The notes beneath the pieces are model-generated. The model made no database searches, was not told the origin of the DNA, and saw only the letters and a program-made list of their open reading frames with translations. 64,000 nucleotides of DNA from Bacillota bacterium (GTDB lineage Bacteria; Bacillota; Clostridia; Christensenellales; Aristaeellaceae), in the NCBI GenBank assembly GCA_023415715.1, contig JAEZJP010000263.1, positions 4,497-68,496 of the forward strand, given 5' to 3'. A program made the position numbers and the translations under genes. This document shows, one piece after another, positions 17,007 to 25,441 of this stretch; the first letter of the stretch is position 1, and every line of letters starts with the position of its first letter.

Positions 17007-17273
17007 ATGGATGAGTATTATAATAGCTATTACTATTCCTGGGTCCAAAGTCAATGGCCACGTCAAAATCAATGTATGGATCGGGACATGAAATGCCGTG
17101 AAGAGCGCTGCGAATGCTGTGAAGAGCGCTGTGAATGCTGCGAAGAGTGCTGTGAAGAATGCTGTGACGAGCGCTGTGAGCGCGAATGCGACCACCCCTG
17201 GGAGTGGCCTTGGGAATCTTGCTTTGAGGTCCCTTGCCAATGCTGGTGCTGGGAGCCTTGTTTTTGCTGGTAG
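17007..17273 (+). CDS. cysteine- and tryptophan-rich small protein
   Basis: An 88-residue protein with 20 cysteines and 9 tryptophans. The ATG at 17007 was chosen because GGAGG ends 8 bases before it; the frame is open from 16914 but with no ribosome site there. Residues 1-22 are Tyr/Trp/Gln-rich, residues 23-61 are a Cys-Glu-Arg repeat block built of EERCECC twice and EECC twice, and residues 62-88 are Trp/Pro/Cys-rich, ending WCWEPCFCW. No signal peptide is seen. The DNA repeat leaves all three plus frames open locally, so the ribosome site and start decide the frame. Metal binding is plausible from composition, but I recognise no family. Its own terminator follows. The 287 bases before it (16720-17006) hold no gene I can support. 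Confidence 0.6.
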   Translation: MDEYYNSYYYSWVQSQWPRQNQCMDRDMKCREERCECCEERCECCEECCEECCDERCERECDHPWEWPWESCFEVPCQCWCWEPCFCW

Positions 17274-17324
17274 CGACCGTTTGAAATATGCCAAGAACAT
17301 TTGAATAGTACAAAAGATTTATGG

Positions 17325-17364
17325 AGGCGGATAGCTTTGCTATATAAGGCTGTCCGCCTTTTTA
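17325..17364 (+). terminator. intrinsic terminator after the Cys-rich gene
   Basis: Arms AGGCGGATAGC (17325-17335) and GCTGTCCGCCT (17349-17359) pair with one wobble and are followed by TTTTT. Confidence 0.8.
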
Positions 17365-17398
17365 AGTGTCTTGACAGGAACAGGCAGGGGAATGAACC

Positions 17399-17557
17399 AT
17401 GTATTGCACGAATAAGCGGATGTATCCAATAGAGGGACAGGTATGCCAGCGGAACAAGAAATTGGCAGGCAAAACGCCGCAATTCATGCCAGCTATTGGG
17501 CATAACAAAGGTGGTAACAATTCCAAACAGTATCAGGGGAACCATCGGCAGGCATAA
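17399..17557 (+). CDS. possible 52-residue basic small protein
   Basis: An ATG at 17399 with AGGGGA seven bases upstream opens a 52-codon frame beginning MYCTNKRMYPIEGQVCQRNK and ending with a Gly/Asn/Gln-rich basic tail. It has two cysteines and no membrane segment. It lies in the 340-base stretch between the Cys-rich gene's terminator and the L,D-transpeptidase. A TTGACA at 17371-17376 lacks a matching -10. I recognise no family, and the call rests on the ribosome site only. Confidence 0.3.
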   Translation: MYCTNKRMYPIEGQVCQRNKKLAGKTPQFMPAIGHNKGGNNSKQYQGNHRQA

Positions 17558-17613
17558 TGCGTTTCATTGTACATGGGTCAATATTTTTATGAACAATGTA
17601 ACTGAGGTGCTCC

Positions 17614-19296
17614 ATGAAAAGATTTGCTGTATGGATGCTGATAGGTGTACTGCTGCTGGGTATGGTCTACGCTCTGGCCGAAGGCGGCACGGTGGCTGCT
17701 CAGGCTCCGGCCGGGCCGCAAGCGCTTTTGATGGGTGACAGCGGGGAAGAAGTCACCCGTTTGCAAAAGCGGCTGACGGAACTGTATTATTTTAGCGGTG
17801 ATGCCGACGGCTTTTTCAAGGAAAGCACGCGCGACGCTGTGCGGGATTTCCAAAGCGATTTCGGTATGGATGTAAACGGAATTGCCGATCCCAAAACCCA
17901 GTCCGCACTGTATAACGCAAAGTTCCGCCCCTATGAAAAGGGCGATTCTGGCGAGGGTGTAAAGGCTATTCAAAATAGTCTTACGGAACTTGGCTATTAT
18001 GATGGGAAAATCAGCGGCAACTATCTGGACGGATCCTTCTACGCCATATCGGACTTCCAAAGGAAGAACGGTCTTGAAGTAACCGGCAAGGCGGATGTGA
18101 AGACCCAGGAACTTCTGTTTGACGCCATCCGGGCTCTTTCCAAAACAGCGACTGCGCCCATTCAAACGCCGTCTCCTGCCATAACCGTAACCCCTGCGCC
18201 TACGCCCACCCCTACGCCTGCTGGATCGGCAACCCCCGCCCCAGAGAATATTGCGTATACAAAAAAGCTGCAAAAAGGTTCCAAGGGCGAAAGCGTGCAG
18301 CTTTTGCAGGCGAAGCTTTTTGAGCTTGGGTATTACATGGATGAAATTACCGGAACCTATTCAAGTGAGACAAAGGAAGCCGTAATCGCCTTCCAGCAGA
18401 CCAACGGCCTTCCGGCTGACGGCATAACCGGTGAGAAGACATGGAACATGGTATTCAACAACCAGGAAACGCTGGAGGCCGGCGCCACGCCAAGGCCCAC
18501 CCCGGTTCCTACGCCTGTTCCGTACGCCATCACTGTGGACGTGGCCAACCAGGTCGTTACGGCTTACGGGCTGGATGAAAACAATCAATATACGAAAATC
18601 GTACGGCAAATGATCTGCTCCACCGGCACCTATGCAACACCGAGCAGCATAGGCAGCTGGAAGCTGGGCTCCGGCCGTTCCCGCTTTCCGTTGTTCCCCA
18701 AATTCAACGTCTATGTGCAGTACTGGACGCCCATTGCAAACGGCATGGGGTTCCATTCCGTGATCTACAACACGAAAAACACCATGGATCTGGCGGTGGG
18801 CTCCTACAGTCAATTGGGAAGGCGGGCGTCCCACGGCTGTATCCGCTTATTGGTTGACGACGCCAAGTGGATCTATGAAAACGCGGGCAAGGGTACCGTG
18901 GTGACTGTTACGGGCAAACTGCCTTCCGACCCGGAACTTACCCAATCCCTGAAACCGGCGCCCCTGAATTGGAAGAACATGCTGCCCAAATCCACCCCGG
19001 CGCCTACCGCGCCACCCGTGTATGACGGTAAGCAACAGCCGCCCCAGCCCTTCCGCACCCTGAGCAAGGGTGACAAGGGGGCGGATGTGTACTGGCTGCA
19101 AATGAAGCTGAAAGAAATGGGCTACTATTTGGGCACCGTCACCGGCGGCTATTACGGCGGCACGCAAAAGGCCGTGAAAGCTTATCAAAAGGACTACGGC
19201 CTCACGTCGGACGGCGCTGCGGGCATCAAGACGCAGAACCTGCTGTATGCGGATGTACTGCCTTCGAAAACCCCGGAAGTCACGCCTGTGCCATAA
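17614..19296 (+). CDS. L,D-transpeptidase with four peptidoglycan-binding repeats
   Basis: A 560-residue exported protein. After a signal peptide (residues 1-23) come two PG_binding_1 repeats (about 32-95 and 107-170), a Thr/Pro/Ala linker, a third repeat (about 212-278), a YkuD L,D-transpeptidase domain (about 300-435) and, after another proline-rich linker, a fourth repeat (about 480-548). The catalytic motif SHGCIRL is intact with His407 and Cys409. Such enzymes make 3-3 crosslinks in, or attach proteins to, the cell wall. It stands alone, with GAGGTG before the ATG and a terminator after. Confidence 0.93.
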   Translation: MKRFAVWMLIGVLLLGMVYALAEGGTVAAQAPAGPQALLMGDSGEEVTRLQKRLTELYYFSGDADGFFKESTRDAVRDFQSDFGMDVNGIADPKTQSALYNAKFRPYEKGDSGEGVKAIQNSLTELGYYDGKISGNYLDGSFYAISDFQRKNGLEVTGKADVKTQELLFDAIRALSKTATAPIQTPSPAITVTPAPTPTPTPAGSATPAPENIAYTKKLQKGSKGESVQLLQAKLFELGYYMDEITGTYSSETKEAVIAFQQTNGLPADGITGEKTWNMVFNNQETLEAGATPRPTPVPTPVPYAITVDVANQVVTAYGLDENNQYTKIVRQMICSTGTYATPSSIGSWKLGSGRSRFPLFPKFNVYVQYWTPIANGMGFHSVIYNTKNTMDLAVGSYSQLGRRASHGCIRLLVDDAKWIYENAGKGTVVTVTGKLPSDPELTQSLKPAPLNWKNMLPKSTPAPTAPPVYDGKQQPPQPFRTLSKGDKGADVYWLQMKLKEMGYYLGTVTGGYYGGTQKAVKAYQKDYGLTSDGAAGIKTQNLLYADVLPSKTPEVTPVP

Positions 19297-19386
19297 CAGC
19301 CCTGAAGCTGTTATTGAAGAACGTAAAAGCCCCACGTGAACGGAGAAGTTCGAAAACTCTCATGTAAATAAAAACCTATATGATGA

Positions 19387-19430
19387 AAAGCACCTCCTGT
19401 CGGGAATGAAGGCAGGAGGTGCTTTATTTA
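19387..19430 (+). terminator. intrinsic terminator after the L,D-transpeptidase
   Basis: Perfect 13-base arms AAAGCACCTCCTG (19387-19399) and CAGGAGGTGCTTT (19413-19425) with a 13-base loop are followed by ATTTA. Confidence 0.85.
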
Positions 19431-19451
19431 TCAAGATGACGCTATTGAATC

Positions 19452-19481
19452 TGGACCATTCGGTCATGTAAGCGCTATAAT
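19452..19481 (+). promoter_or_regulatory. possible promoter of the GH3 gene
   Basis: A perfect TATAAT (19476-19481) lies 35 bases before the ATG. The -35 (TGGACC, 18-base spacing) is poor. A small dyad GACC ATTC GGTC (19454-19465) overlaps the -35 end, which could mark an operator. Confidence 0.4.
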
Positions 19482-19515
19482 GTATGCAGCAAAATCATGT
19501 ACGGAGGATGTTTAT

Positions 19516-21627
19516 ATGGACAACCGATGGAAGGACACATCCCTTTCCTTTGAGGAACGAGCACAGATCCTGGTGGGTCAAATGACGCTGGAGGAAAAGG
19601 TCAGCCAAATGACTTACTTTTCTTCGGCGCTTTCCCGCTTTTCCATCCCCGAATACAGCTGGTGGAACGAATGTCTTCATGGCGTGGCCAGGGCGGGCGT
19701 GGCCACCATGTTTCCGCAGCCCATCGGCATGGCTGCAAGCTTTGATGTAAAGCAGCTTCATGAGATTGCTTCCATCATCGGCGACGAGGCCAGGATCAAG
19801 CACCACGCCGCGGCGGAAAAGGAAGACAGGGGCATCTACAAGGGTTTAACCATGTGGACGCCAAACATCAATTTGTTCCGCGACCCCCGCTGGGGCCGGG
19901 GCCATGAGACATATGGCGAAGATCCCTTCCTTACCGCCCGCATGGGCGTGAGCTTCATCAAAGGCTTGCAGGGCGACGATCCCAAATACTTGAAGTGCAT
20001 TGCCACCGCCAAGCATTTTGCCGTGCACAGCGGCCCAGAGGCTGACCGGCATGAGTTCGACGCCAAGGCAAGCAAAAAGGACATGGCGGAAACCTACCTG
20101 CCCGCCTTCAAGGCGGCTGTCGAGGAAGCCGGCGCCTTCTCCGTGATGGGTGCGTACAACCGCGTCAACGGCGAGGCGGCCTGCGCCTCCCCCACGCTTC
20201 TCCAAAAGACGCTGCGTGAAAAGTGGGGGTTTGAAGGCTATGTGGTCAGCGACTGCGGCGCCATCGAGGATATTTATCAGCACCACAAGGTGGTGGAAAA
20301 CGAAGCGCAGGCTGCCGCCCTGGCGGTGAACAACGGCTGCGACCTGTGCTGCGGCTGGGTATTCCCGCATTTGCTGGAGGCGGTGAAGCAGGGATTGGTC
20401 ACCGAAGAAACCATCACCAAGTCTGCCCACAGGCTTCTTCTGGCCAGATTCAAATTGGGCATGTTCGACCCCATGAAGGATCAGACGTACGCCAACCTTC
20501 CCTATGAGCTGAATGACTGCGAAAAGCATCACAAAAAGAGCCTTGAAATGGCGCGGGATACACTGGTGCTCCTAAAGAACGACGGTATTCTGCCACTGAA
20601 AAAGAAAAGCCTGAAAACCATCGCCGTTATAGGTCCAAATGCAGACAGCCGGGATGCTTTGAAGGGCAACTATACCGGCACGCCCTCCGAAACATACACG
20701 GTGCTGGAGGGTATCAAGGCGGCGCTTCCCAAGGCGCGCGTGATCTTCGCCGAAGGTTGTGCCTTAACTGGCGGTTCGGTGGAAGCATCCTGGGGCGAAA
20801 CGCCGGACTACCGTATCGGCGAATCGCTGAAAGCCGCCGAGATGGCCGACGCAGTGATCGTTGTCACGGGCTTAAACGGCGACAAGGAAGGCGAGGAAGG
20901 CTTGGGCTCCGGCGACAGGAGCACCATGCACCTGCCCGAATCCCAGCGGAACCTGTTGGATGCGCTGATTACTGTAAAAAAGCCCATGGTGCTCGTCAAC
21001 ATGACAGGCTCGGCCACCATTTTCCCTCATGAGGAGCATTTTGGCGCCATATTGCAGGCCTGGTATCCCGGTCAGATGGGCGGCATCGCCATCGCCGATG
21101 TGCTGTTTGGTGCGTACAGCCCCTGCGGCCGGCTGCCTGTGACCTTCTACGCTGCCATGGAGCAGGTGCCTGATTTTTCAGATTACAACATGGAAGGCCG
21201 TACCTACCGCTACATGAAGGAAGCGCCGGCCTATCCCTTCGGGTATGGGCTTTCCTACACCCGCTTTGAATTTAGCGGCCTTACGGCAAAGGCCGGGAAA
21301 GACGGCATTAAGCTGAAAGTCACCGTGAAAAACGATGGCCAGATGGACGGCAAGGAGATCGTTCAGGCATATGTCAGCCTGATAGATCCCGCGTATTCCG
21401 CACCCTTAAGGCAGCTTGGCGCGTTTGAAAGCGTCTTTTTAAAGGCCGGTAAAGCAAAAACGGTGAAGCTGCACATCTTAAAGGAACAGCTTTCCGTCTA
21501 TGATGAGGAAGGCAACGCACAGGCGCACAAGGGAAAGCTTCAAGTGTTTGTGGGCGGCGGCCAGCCGGACGAACAAACCGTAAGGCTTACGGGAAACAAG
21601 CCGCTTCACGCGGAAATCAGCCTGTAA
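19516..21627 (+). CDS. GH3 beta-glycosidase
   Basis: A 703-residue enzyme without signal peptide, so it acts on imported oligosaccharides. The ATG at 19516 follows GGAGG with 8-base spacing. The N-terminal barrel carries the substrate-binding block KHFAVHSGPEADRHEFD and the nucleophile Asp246 in VVSDCGAIEDI. The second domain (about residues 340-560) has VTGLNGDKEGEEGLGSGDR, close to the acid/base loop of the family, and the C-terminus is fibronectin-III-like (PFGYGLSYTRFEFSGL onward). The arrangement fits beta-xylosidases and beta-glucosidases; specificity is not decided. The gene is monocistronic. Confidence 0.93.
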   Translation: MDNRWKDTSLSFEERAQILVGQMTLEEKVSQMTYFSSALSRFSIPEYSWWNECLHGVARAGVATMFPQPIGMAASFDVKQLHEIASIIGDEARIKHHAAAEKEDRGIYKGLTMWTPNINLFRDPRWGRGHETYGEDPFLTARMGVSFIKGLQGDDPKYLKCIATAKHFAVHSGPEADRHEFDAKASKKDMAETYLPAFKAAVEEAGAFSVMGAYNRVNGEAACASPTLLQKTLREKWGFEGYVVSDCGAIEDIYQHHKVVENEAQAAALAVNNGCDLCCGWVFPHLLEAVKQGLVTEETITKSAHRLLLARFKLGMFDPMKDQTYANLPYELNDCEKHHKKSLEMARDTLVLLKNDGILPLKKKSLKTIAVIGPNADSRDALKGNYTGTPSETYTVLEGIKAALPKARVIFAEGCALTGGSVEASWGETPDYRIGESLKAAEMADAVIVVTGLNGDKEGEEGLGSGDRSTMHLPESQRNLLDALITVKKPMVLVNMTGSATIFPHEEHFGAILQAWYPGQMGGIAIADVLFGAYSPCGRLPVTFYAAMEQVPDFSDYNMEGRTYRYMKEAPAYPFGYGLSYTRFEFSGLTAKAGKDGIKLKVTVKNDGQMDGKEIVQAYVSLIDPAYSAPLRQLGAFESVFLKAGKAKTVKLHILKEQLSVYDEEGNAQAHKGKLQVFVGGGQPDEQTVRLTGNKPLHAEISL

Positions 21628-21703
21628 ACCGCTTTGCTGCTGCATGTTTCGCCAACCCATCCGGCAGAAACGGGCATCAATTGTAAAAAAAGCGGACGGG
21701 CTA

Positions 21704-21732
21704 TTGTGGCGGGTCCGAAAGTGCGGTATGCT
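21704..21732 (+). promoter_or_regulatory. possible promoter of the 76-residue gene
   Basis: TTGTGG (21704-21709) and TATGCT (21727-21732) are 17 bases apart, about 32 bases before the small gene's ATG. Confidence 0.45.
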
Positions 21733-21763
21733 GGTTGGGCACTTTGTAAGGAGGATTATACGC

Positions 21764-21994
21764 ATGGAAGAAAACAAAAGGGCCACGATTGAGGAAATGA
21801 TGGAAGGCAAACAAAAGACACAGCGCGACCGCGGAGGCTGGGTCGGTTTTGTGGAAAGCGACGTCGTTGCCTTTATGACCCAGTACGATCTGGAGAAAAT
21901 GACAATCGATGACGGCCAGGGCAACAAGGCCAAACTGACCCGCCGCAAGGACAACAGCGTGTTCGTGGAATGCACGTCGTCCAGCGTGCTGTGA
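21764..21994 (+). CDS. 76-residue protein of unknown function
   Basis: The ATG at 21764 has AAGGAGG upstream (21748-21754), and a terminator follows the stop, so this is very probably a real gene. The protein starts MEENKRATIEEMMEGKQ and is charged and soluble, with a possible small beta-domain in the second half (KMTIDDGQGNKAKLTRRK, then SVFVECTSS) and one cysteine near the end. I recognise no family. It stands alone between the GH3 gene and the convergent metallo-hydrolase. Confidence 0.7.
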   Translation: MEENKRATIEEMMEGKQKTQRDRGGWVGFVESDVVAFMTQYDLEKMTIDDGQGNKAKLTRRKDNSVFVECTSSSVL

Positions 21995-22024
21995 GACTGA
22001 TTCCGGAAGTTTCAAGATAAAGAA

Positions 22025-22066
22025 GCGGATGACTTTGCTTTATGGGCAAGGTCATCCGCCTTTATT
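22025..22066 (+). terminator. intrinsic terminator
   Basis: Arms GCGGATGAC (22025-22033) and GTCATCCGC (22051-22059) are followed by CTTTATTT. It ends the small-protein gene and faces the convergent metallo-hydrolase. Confidence 0.82.
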
Positions 22067-22078
22067 TACAGAATTGTA

Positions 22079-22900
22079 TCAGATCTCCATGGTCATTCCG
22101 TCAAAAGCGGAGATCCAGCCACGCTTTTCGGCTTCCTTTTCCAAGTCGGCCTGGGTCGCGCCGCCGCCATGGGAGAAGTGGCCTAGTATCACTCTGGCTT
22201 TCGTTTTGAGCGCACCTGTATCCATCAAGCGGCTGACAACACTTTCACAGCCCGGTATGTGCATGTGGTGCTCGCCAGCTCCCTTGTAGGTGCCTGTGCA
22301 GTCCAGGGACGCAGCGTCAAGCTCACGTCCTGACAGGTATTCAAACACCTTGTCTTCCGGGATGCCTGTGTCGTGGGCGTACAGCAGTTTCTTGCCCTTG
22401 CGTTCAAGCAGGTAGATGTACCCGCCGCCGGCTTCCGGTGCGTGATGGGCCGGAAGCGCTGTGAGGGTGGTTTCCCCATCCAAAACAATAGGCGTATAAG
22501 GCTTGATGATCGTAAGATCGACTTTGCTTCCCGCGAATCCATTTTCCATGGCTTCTTCTGCCAGTTTGGCTACCGTTTCATTGCAGATGAGATGCAAGGG
22601 TATGACGTCCGTCAATGTGAAGGGAGGCCGGTGCAGATTCAGGGGGTCCGGCGCGAAATGGTCTCCATGGGCGTGGGTCACCACCAGGTGCCGGATCGTG
22701 CGGGGCTCCATGCCCAAAGCGGTAATGTGATAGAAAAAGTCCGGAGAAAGGTCAAACTGGATATCGTCGTCCACCGTGGTCATATGCCGGGAGCGGATTT
22801 CTTTGCCGCGTACCATTCTGGCATTCTCACAGATCTTGCAGGAGCAGTACAGGCCGGGGATCGCCTCCGCCGCGCCCGTGCCATAATAATGCAGCCTCAT
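22079..22900 (-). CDS. MBL-fold metallo-hydrolase, PhnP-like
   Basis: A 273-residue hydrolase. The N-terminus has the PhnP / RNase Z-like start GTGAAEAIPGLYCSCKIC with a cysteine cluster, followed by the metal-binding motif VVTHAHGDHF, further histidines in LPAHHAPEAGG and AHDTGIPED, and LGHFSHGGG near the end. Such enzymes cleave phosphodiesters, including cyclic sugar phosphates. Its start overlaps the stop of the GH38-like gene by 4 bases, so it is the second gene of that operon and probably processes the same sugar. Confidence 0.85.
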   Translation of the reverse strand: MRLHYYGTGAAEAIPGLYCSCKICENARMVRGKEIRSRHMTTVDDDIQFDLSPDFFYHITALGMEPRTIRHLVVTHAHGDHFAPDPLNLHRPPFTLTDVIPLHLICNETVAKLAEEAMENGFAGSKVDLTIIKPYTPIVLDGETTLTALPAHHAPEAGGGYIYLLERKGKKLLYAHDTGIPEDKVFEYLSGRELDAASLDCTGTYKGAGEHHMHIPGCESVVSRLMDTGALKTKARVILGHFSHGGGATQADLEKEAEKRGWISAFDGMTMEI

Positions 22901-25008
22901 AAAACAGTTCTCCTCTCATATGTGATCAATACCCTGCAAAGGATATTCTCTTCATACCACATTTTGAAATTGGTGCCCCACAGGTTGTTGTAAAGGGCAA
23001 GGTACAGCCTGTCGAACCTGCCGGGGCGGGAAAAGTCCAGAAGCTCCGGAGCACCTATAGCCACAAGCGGCGTGTCCAGCGGCTCAATAATGAAACCATC
23101 CCCGTTAGGGCTGGTGATACGTATGCGCTGCACCGCATGGCAGCGCCTGTTACCGCCTTCCACTACCAGCTCGGGGGATACCCAGGTGCCTATCTTTTTT
23201 AGCTGAACCATGGCCGGCGAAGAAAATGCAAGCGGCAGGAACAGCGCTTCCGGCTTGCGGTTGGCATGCTTGTCCCTGAGCCATACCGTAAAAAGCAGCT
23301 TCCCATCCGCAAGGGGGCGTAATGATGCTTCACAGGATTCGGGGCATCCGGCAAGCGCCACGGGGGAGGAGGGATACACACCCTTCCAGCAAAGCGCTCC
23401 TCCGGCCATATGCATGGCTTCGTCCATAACAGATTTGTGGGTCACGCTGTTTATTGGCGCATCGCTTGCCTCCAAACCGGGCTTGCAATAATCAGGCACG
23501 GCCCAGCCCTTGTTTTCGTCCATGTTGCTGAGGTACCGCTCCGCAAGGGCTTTGTATACGTTCTGCCCCACTTCCTGGTACTCCGGTGCGCCTAAGGTCA
23601 GCGTTAGGTCTGTAAAACCGCTATTGGTGAGCGAGACGCTTCCATCTTGATGATACAGGATGCTGACATCATTCAGCCGGGTCTCCTGAAGGGGACCATG
23701 CAGAAGCTCTATTTTGGCTTGCGCAGGCGCATGCATTTTGTCGTTTTCCGGATTCGTGATCACTGAAATTGCTTTTTCTTTTAGCGGTCCGGGCAAAAGG
23801 TCTACAGCCTTTATCAGATACTGCCTCTGCTCTTCATGGGAGGATTCAAAAAAAGAGTAGGAGCGCGTGTCCCAGGTGATGGACGACGGGTGCAGGTGCG
23901 CAAATTCCGCTTTGGCAAAATCAAAATAATCCTCGCAGCCCGATACCTGCCCGTAAGCTTCCATAAGCCGGTCGCGCTTCCTTGCTTCATCGAAATCGCT
24001 TCTGTTCCAGTTCTTGAAATCCGCCAGATACTTTTTGAAATCCAGGCCCCAGGTGTGCTCGCAGATCAGCAGCAGCTCCTCCAAAAAGGCGGACCTCGCG
24101 TTTCGGCCATCCTCCAGCAAAAGATTATGCTTTGCCCAGGTACCGTCCTTCACCCAAGCTCCATCCAGGCGTACGAGCGCCTTAAGTGCCGACACCTTTT
24201 GGGGGTCGGAGCCCGTTCCGTGGATCCATGTGTCGCCGATCTCCTCCGTTATGACGGGAAGCCTATCTCGTATTCCTTTCAGCCCGGCGGCAAAAGCATC
24301 CAGGGTGGAGGCGCAGATTTCGGCGCCGGGATATTTCATTTGAAGCCTGTCAAACTCGCTCTGCAAGTGCTCCATGGAGGGAGGGCCCATATTGTCCTGG
24401 CTGTGCATGAAGTACAGCGCTTCGTCGTGGCCCGGAACTTCCGTAACGCCGCCGTAGCTGCGGCAGTAGTTGACGATCAATGACTGGCCGGCGCTATTCT
24501 GCCACACAAACAGCGGCGGTACCTTGGGCATGCAAGCGACGCCATTGATGCCGATGTGCAGGTATTCGATGCCGCTTTCCGCCATGGGTGCGACGATGCC
24601 GATGGTATGGCCCGGAACATCCGACATCTTGGCGGCGATGGTCTTCCTTGAGTACTTTTTGTCCAACCTCCCGGCAATTAAAAGGCCGGCGTTGAACAAA
24701 GCTGTGCCGCATAATTCCGAATGCATGGTGAAGGGCAACGCGTGATAGGTGATATAGCCCTTGCGGATAGCCGCATCCAGCGCTTCCCGCTTTTCTTTGG
24801 GATAGGTGCGCAGCGCCAGGTCAATAAGATATGAACCCACTGTCCAAACAAACATAGGCGGCCGGCCGGGCCGGTTTACGCAAGATGCGCACTCCATGGC
24901 CGCTGGGATATATGTATCCAGGTAATGATTGATCACGGACTGGGAAAGGTCTGTAAAGCCGATGTCCAGATGCGTTTTGAAGACTACATGCACTTTCCTG
25001 ATGTTCAT
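22897..25008 (-). CDS. GH38-like / DUF5054 glycosidase
   Basis: A 703-residue cytoplasmic protein. The ATG at 25008 (MNIRKVHVVFKTHLDIGFTD) follows GAGGGA; an upstream start at 25056 has no ribosome site. The opening VVFKTHLDIGFTD matches the metal-binding start of GH38-like N-terminal domains (His and Asp ligands), followed by FVWTVGSYL. The C-terminal two-thirds match the DUF5054 type, for which I know of no firmly assigned reaction. It is transcribed divergently from the ABC importer and is probably part of the same glycan-use regulon. Confidence 0.72.
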   Translation of the reverse strand: MNIRKVHVVFKTHLDIGFTDLSQSVINHYLDTYIPAAMECASCVNRPGRPPMFVWTVGSYLIDLALRTYPKEKREALDAAIRKGYITYHALPFTMHSELCGTALFNAGLLIAGRLDKKYSRKTIAAKMSDVPGHTIGIVAPMAESGIEYLHIGINGVACMPKVPPLFVWQNSAGQSLIVNYCRSYGGVTEVPGHDEALYFMHSQDNMGPPSMEHLQSEFDRLQMKYPGAEICASTLDAFAAGLKGIRDRLPVITEEIGDTWIHGTGSDPQKVSALKALVRLDGAWVKDGTWAKHNLLLEDGRNARSAFLEELLLICEHTWGLDFKKYLADFKNWNRSDFDEARKRDRLMEAYGQVSGCEDYFDFAKAEFAHLHPSSITWDTRSYSFFESSHEEQRQYLIKAVDLLPGPLKEKAISVITNPENDKMHAPAQAKIELLHGPLQETRLNDVSILYHQDGSVSLTNSGFTDLTLTLGAPEYQEVGQNVYKALAERYLSNMDENKGWAVPDYCKPGLEASDAPINSVTHKSVMDEAMHMAGGALCWKGVYPSSPVALAGCPESCEASLRPLADGKLLFTVWLRDKHANRKPEALFLPLAFSSPAMVQLKKIGTWVSPELVVEGGNRRCHAVQRIRITSPNGDGFIIEPLDTPLVAIGAPELLDFSRPGRFDRLYLALYNNLWGTNFKMWYEENILCRVLITYERRTVL

Positions 25009-25069
25009 AGGAGATCCCTCATTTTCTTCATAAAAGCAATCCTGCTGTTCTCCCATATCAATGCGCCAA

Positions 25070-25099
25070 AGTATAACATGTTATGTCCCGGCATGTAAA
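25070..25099 (-). promoter_or_regulatory. promoter with palindromic operator, GH38-like operon
   Basis: On the minus strand TTTACA (25094-25099) and TATACT (25070-25075) are 18 bases apart. A perfect 12-base palindrome ATAACATGTTAT (25073-25084) covers the -10 box and part of the spacer, as expected for a repressor site. Confidence 0.6.
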
Positions 25100-25218
25100 T
25101 ATCATTATACCTGTAATTTATATGGAATCTGTGCCACAGCTTACAAAATGAACGAGCGTCCTATACGGATCCCTTGCATTTGGAGGCTATGCTTAAGTCG
25201 GTTGCCGCCGGACCGCAG

Positions 25219-25368
25219 CTTCATACTGCACATAAGATAGCTGACTAGGCGCCTAGCGGCACAAAAGTATATACACCTGGTTCGATTGCATATGTGCAGG
25301 GAAATGGAATCCTGCTATATTATGTGCATAAAGAACATTCCAATGTTCATTTTATGTGCAGTATGAAG
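25219..25368. repeat. 17-bp inverted repeat with TATGTGCA motifs
   Basis: CTTCATACTGCACATAA (25219-25235) recurs as its perfect complement at 25352-25368. Between and at these arms the octamer TATGTGCA (or its complement) occurs four times: about 25228, 25286, 25321 and 25353. A perfect palindrome CTAGGCGCCTAG lies at 25245-25256 and a 7-base stem GAACATT / AATGTTC near 25333-25348. This fills most of the roughly 500-base gap between the divergent GH38-like gene and the ABC importer. It could be an operator cluster or the ends of a small mobile remnant. Confidence 0.6.
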
Positions 25369-25412
25369 TGTGCAATCGGCCGCGGATAGGAAAGTGCTCC
25401 TAAAGGCGCCGG

Positions 25413-25441
25413 TTGGCCGGATAGGCCGCTGGTATGATAAT
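25413..25441 (+). promoter_or_regulatory. possible promoter of the ABC importer operon
   Basis: TTGGCC (25413-25418) and GATAAT (25436-25441) are 17 bases apart. A dyad GGTAT / ATACC (25431-25448) brackets the -10 box. Confidence 0.4.

Noticed and set aside
17098..17304. Alanine-rich 68-codon frame overlapping the Cys-rich gene
   Set aside because: The local DNA repeat opens every frame; this one has no ribosome site, whereas the 17007 start does. Kept only as an ambiguity.
17069..17545. Minus-strand frame of 158 codons across the Cys-rich gene and the next gap
   Set aside because: It crosses the plus-strand terminator, is His/Ser/Arg low-complexity where it overlaps the repeat, and has no start signal.
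23836..24483. 215-codon plus-strand frame opposite the GH38-like gene
   Set aside because: Antisense to a 703-residue gene with a clear family start; no ribosome site.
25147..25236. Short frame of 29 codons in the divergent control region
   Set aside because: No ribosome site, and it runs through the inverted-repeat arm, which is better explained as a regulatory element.
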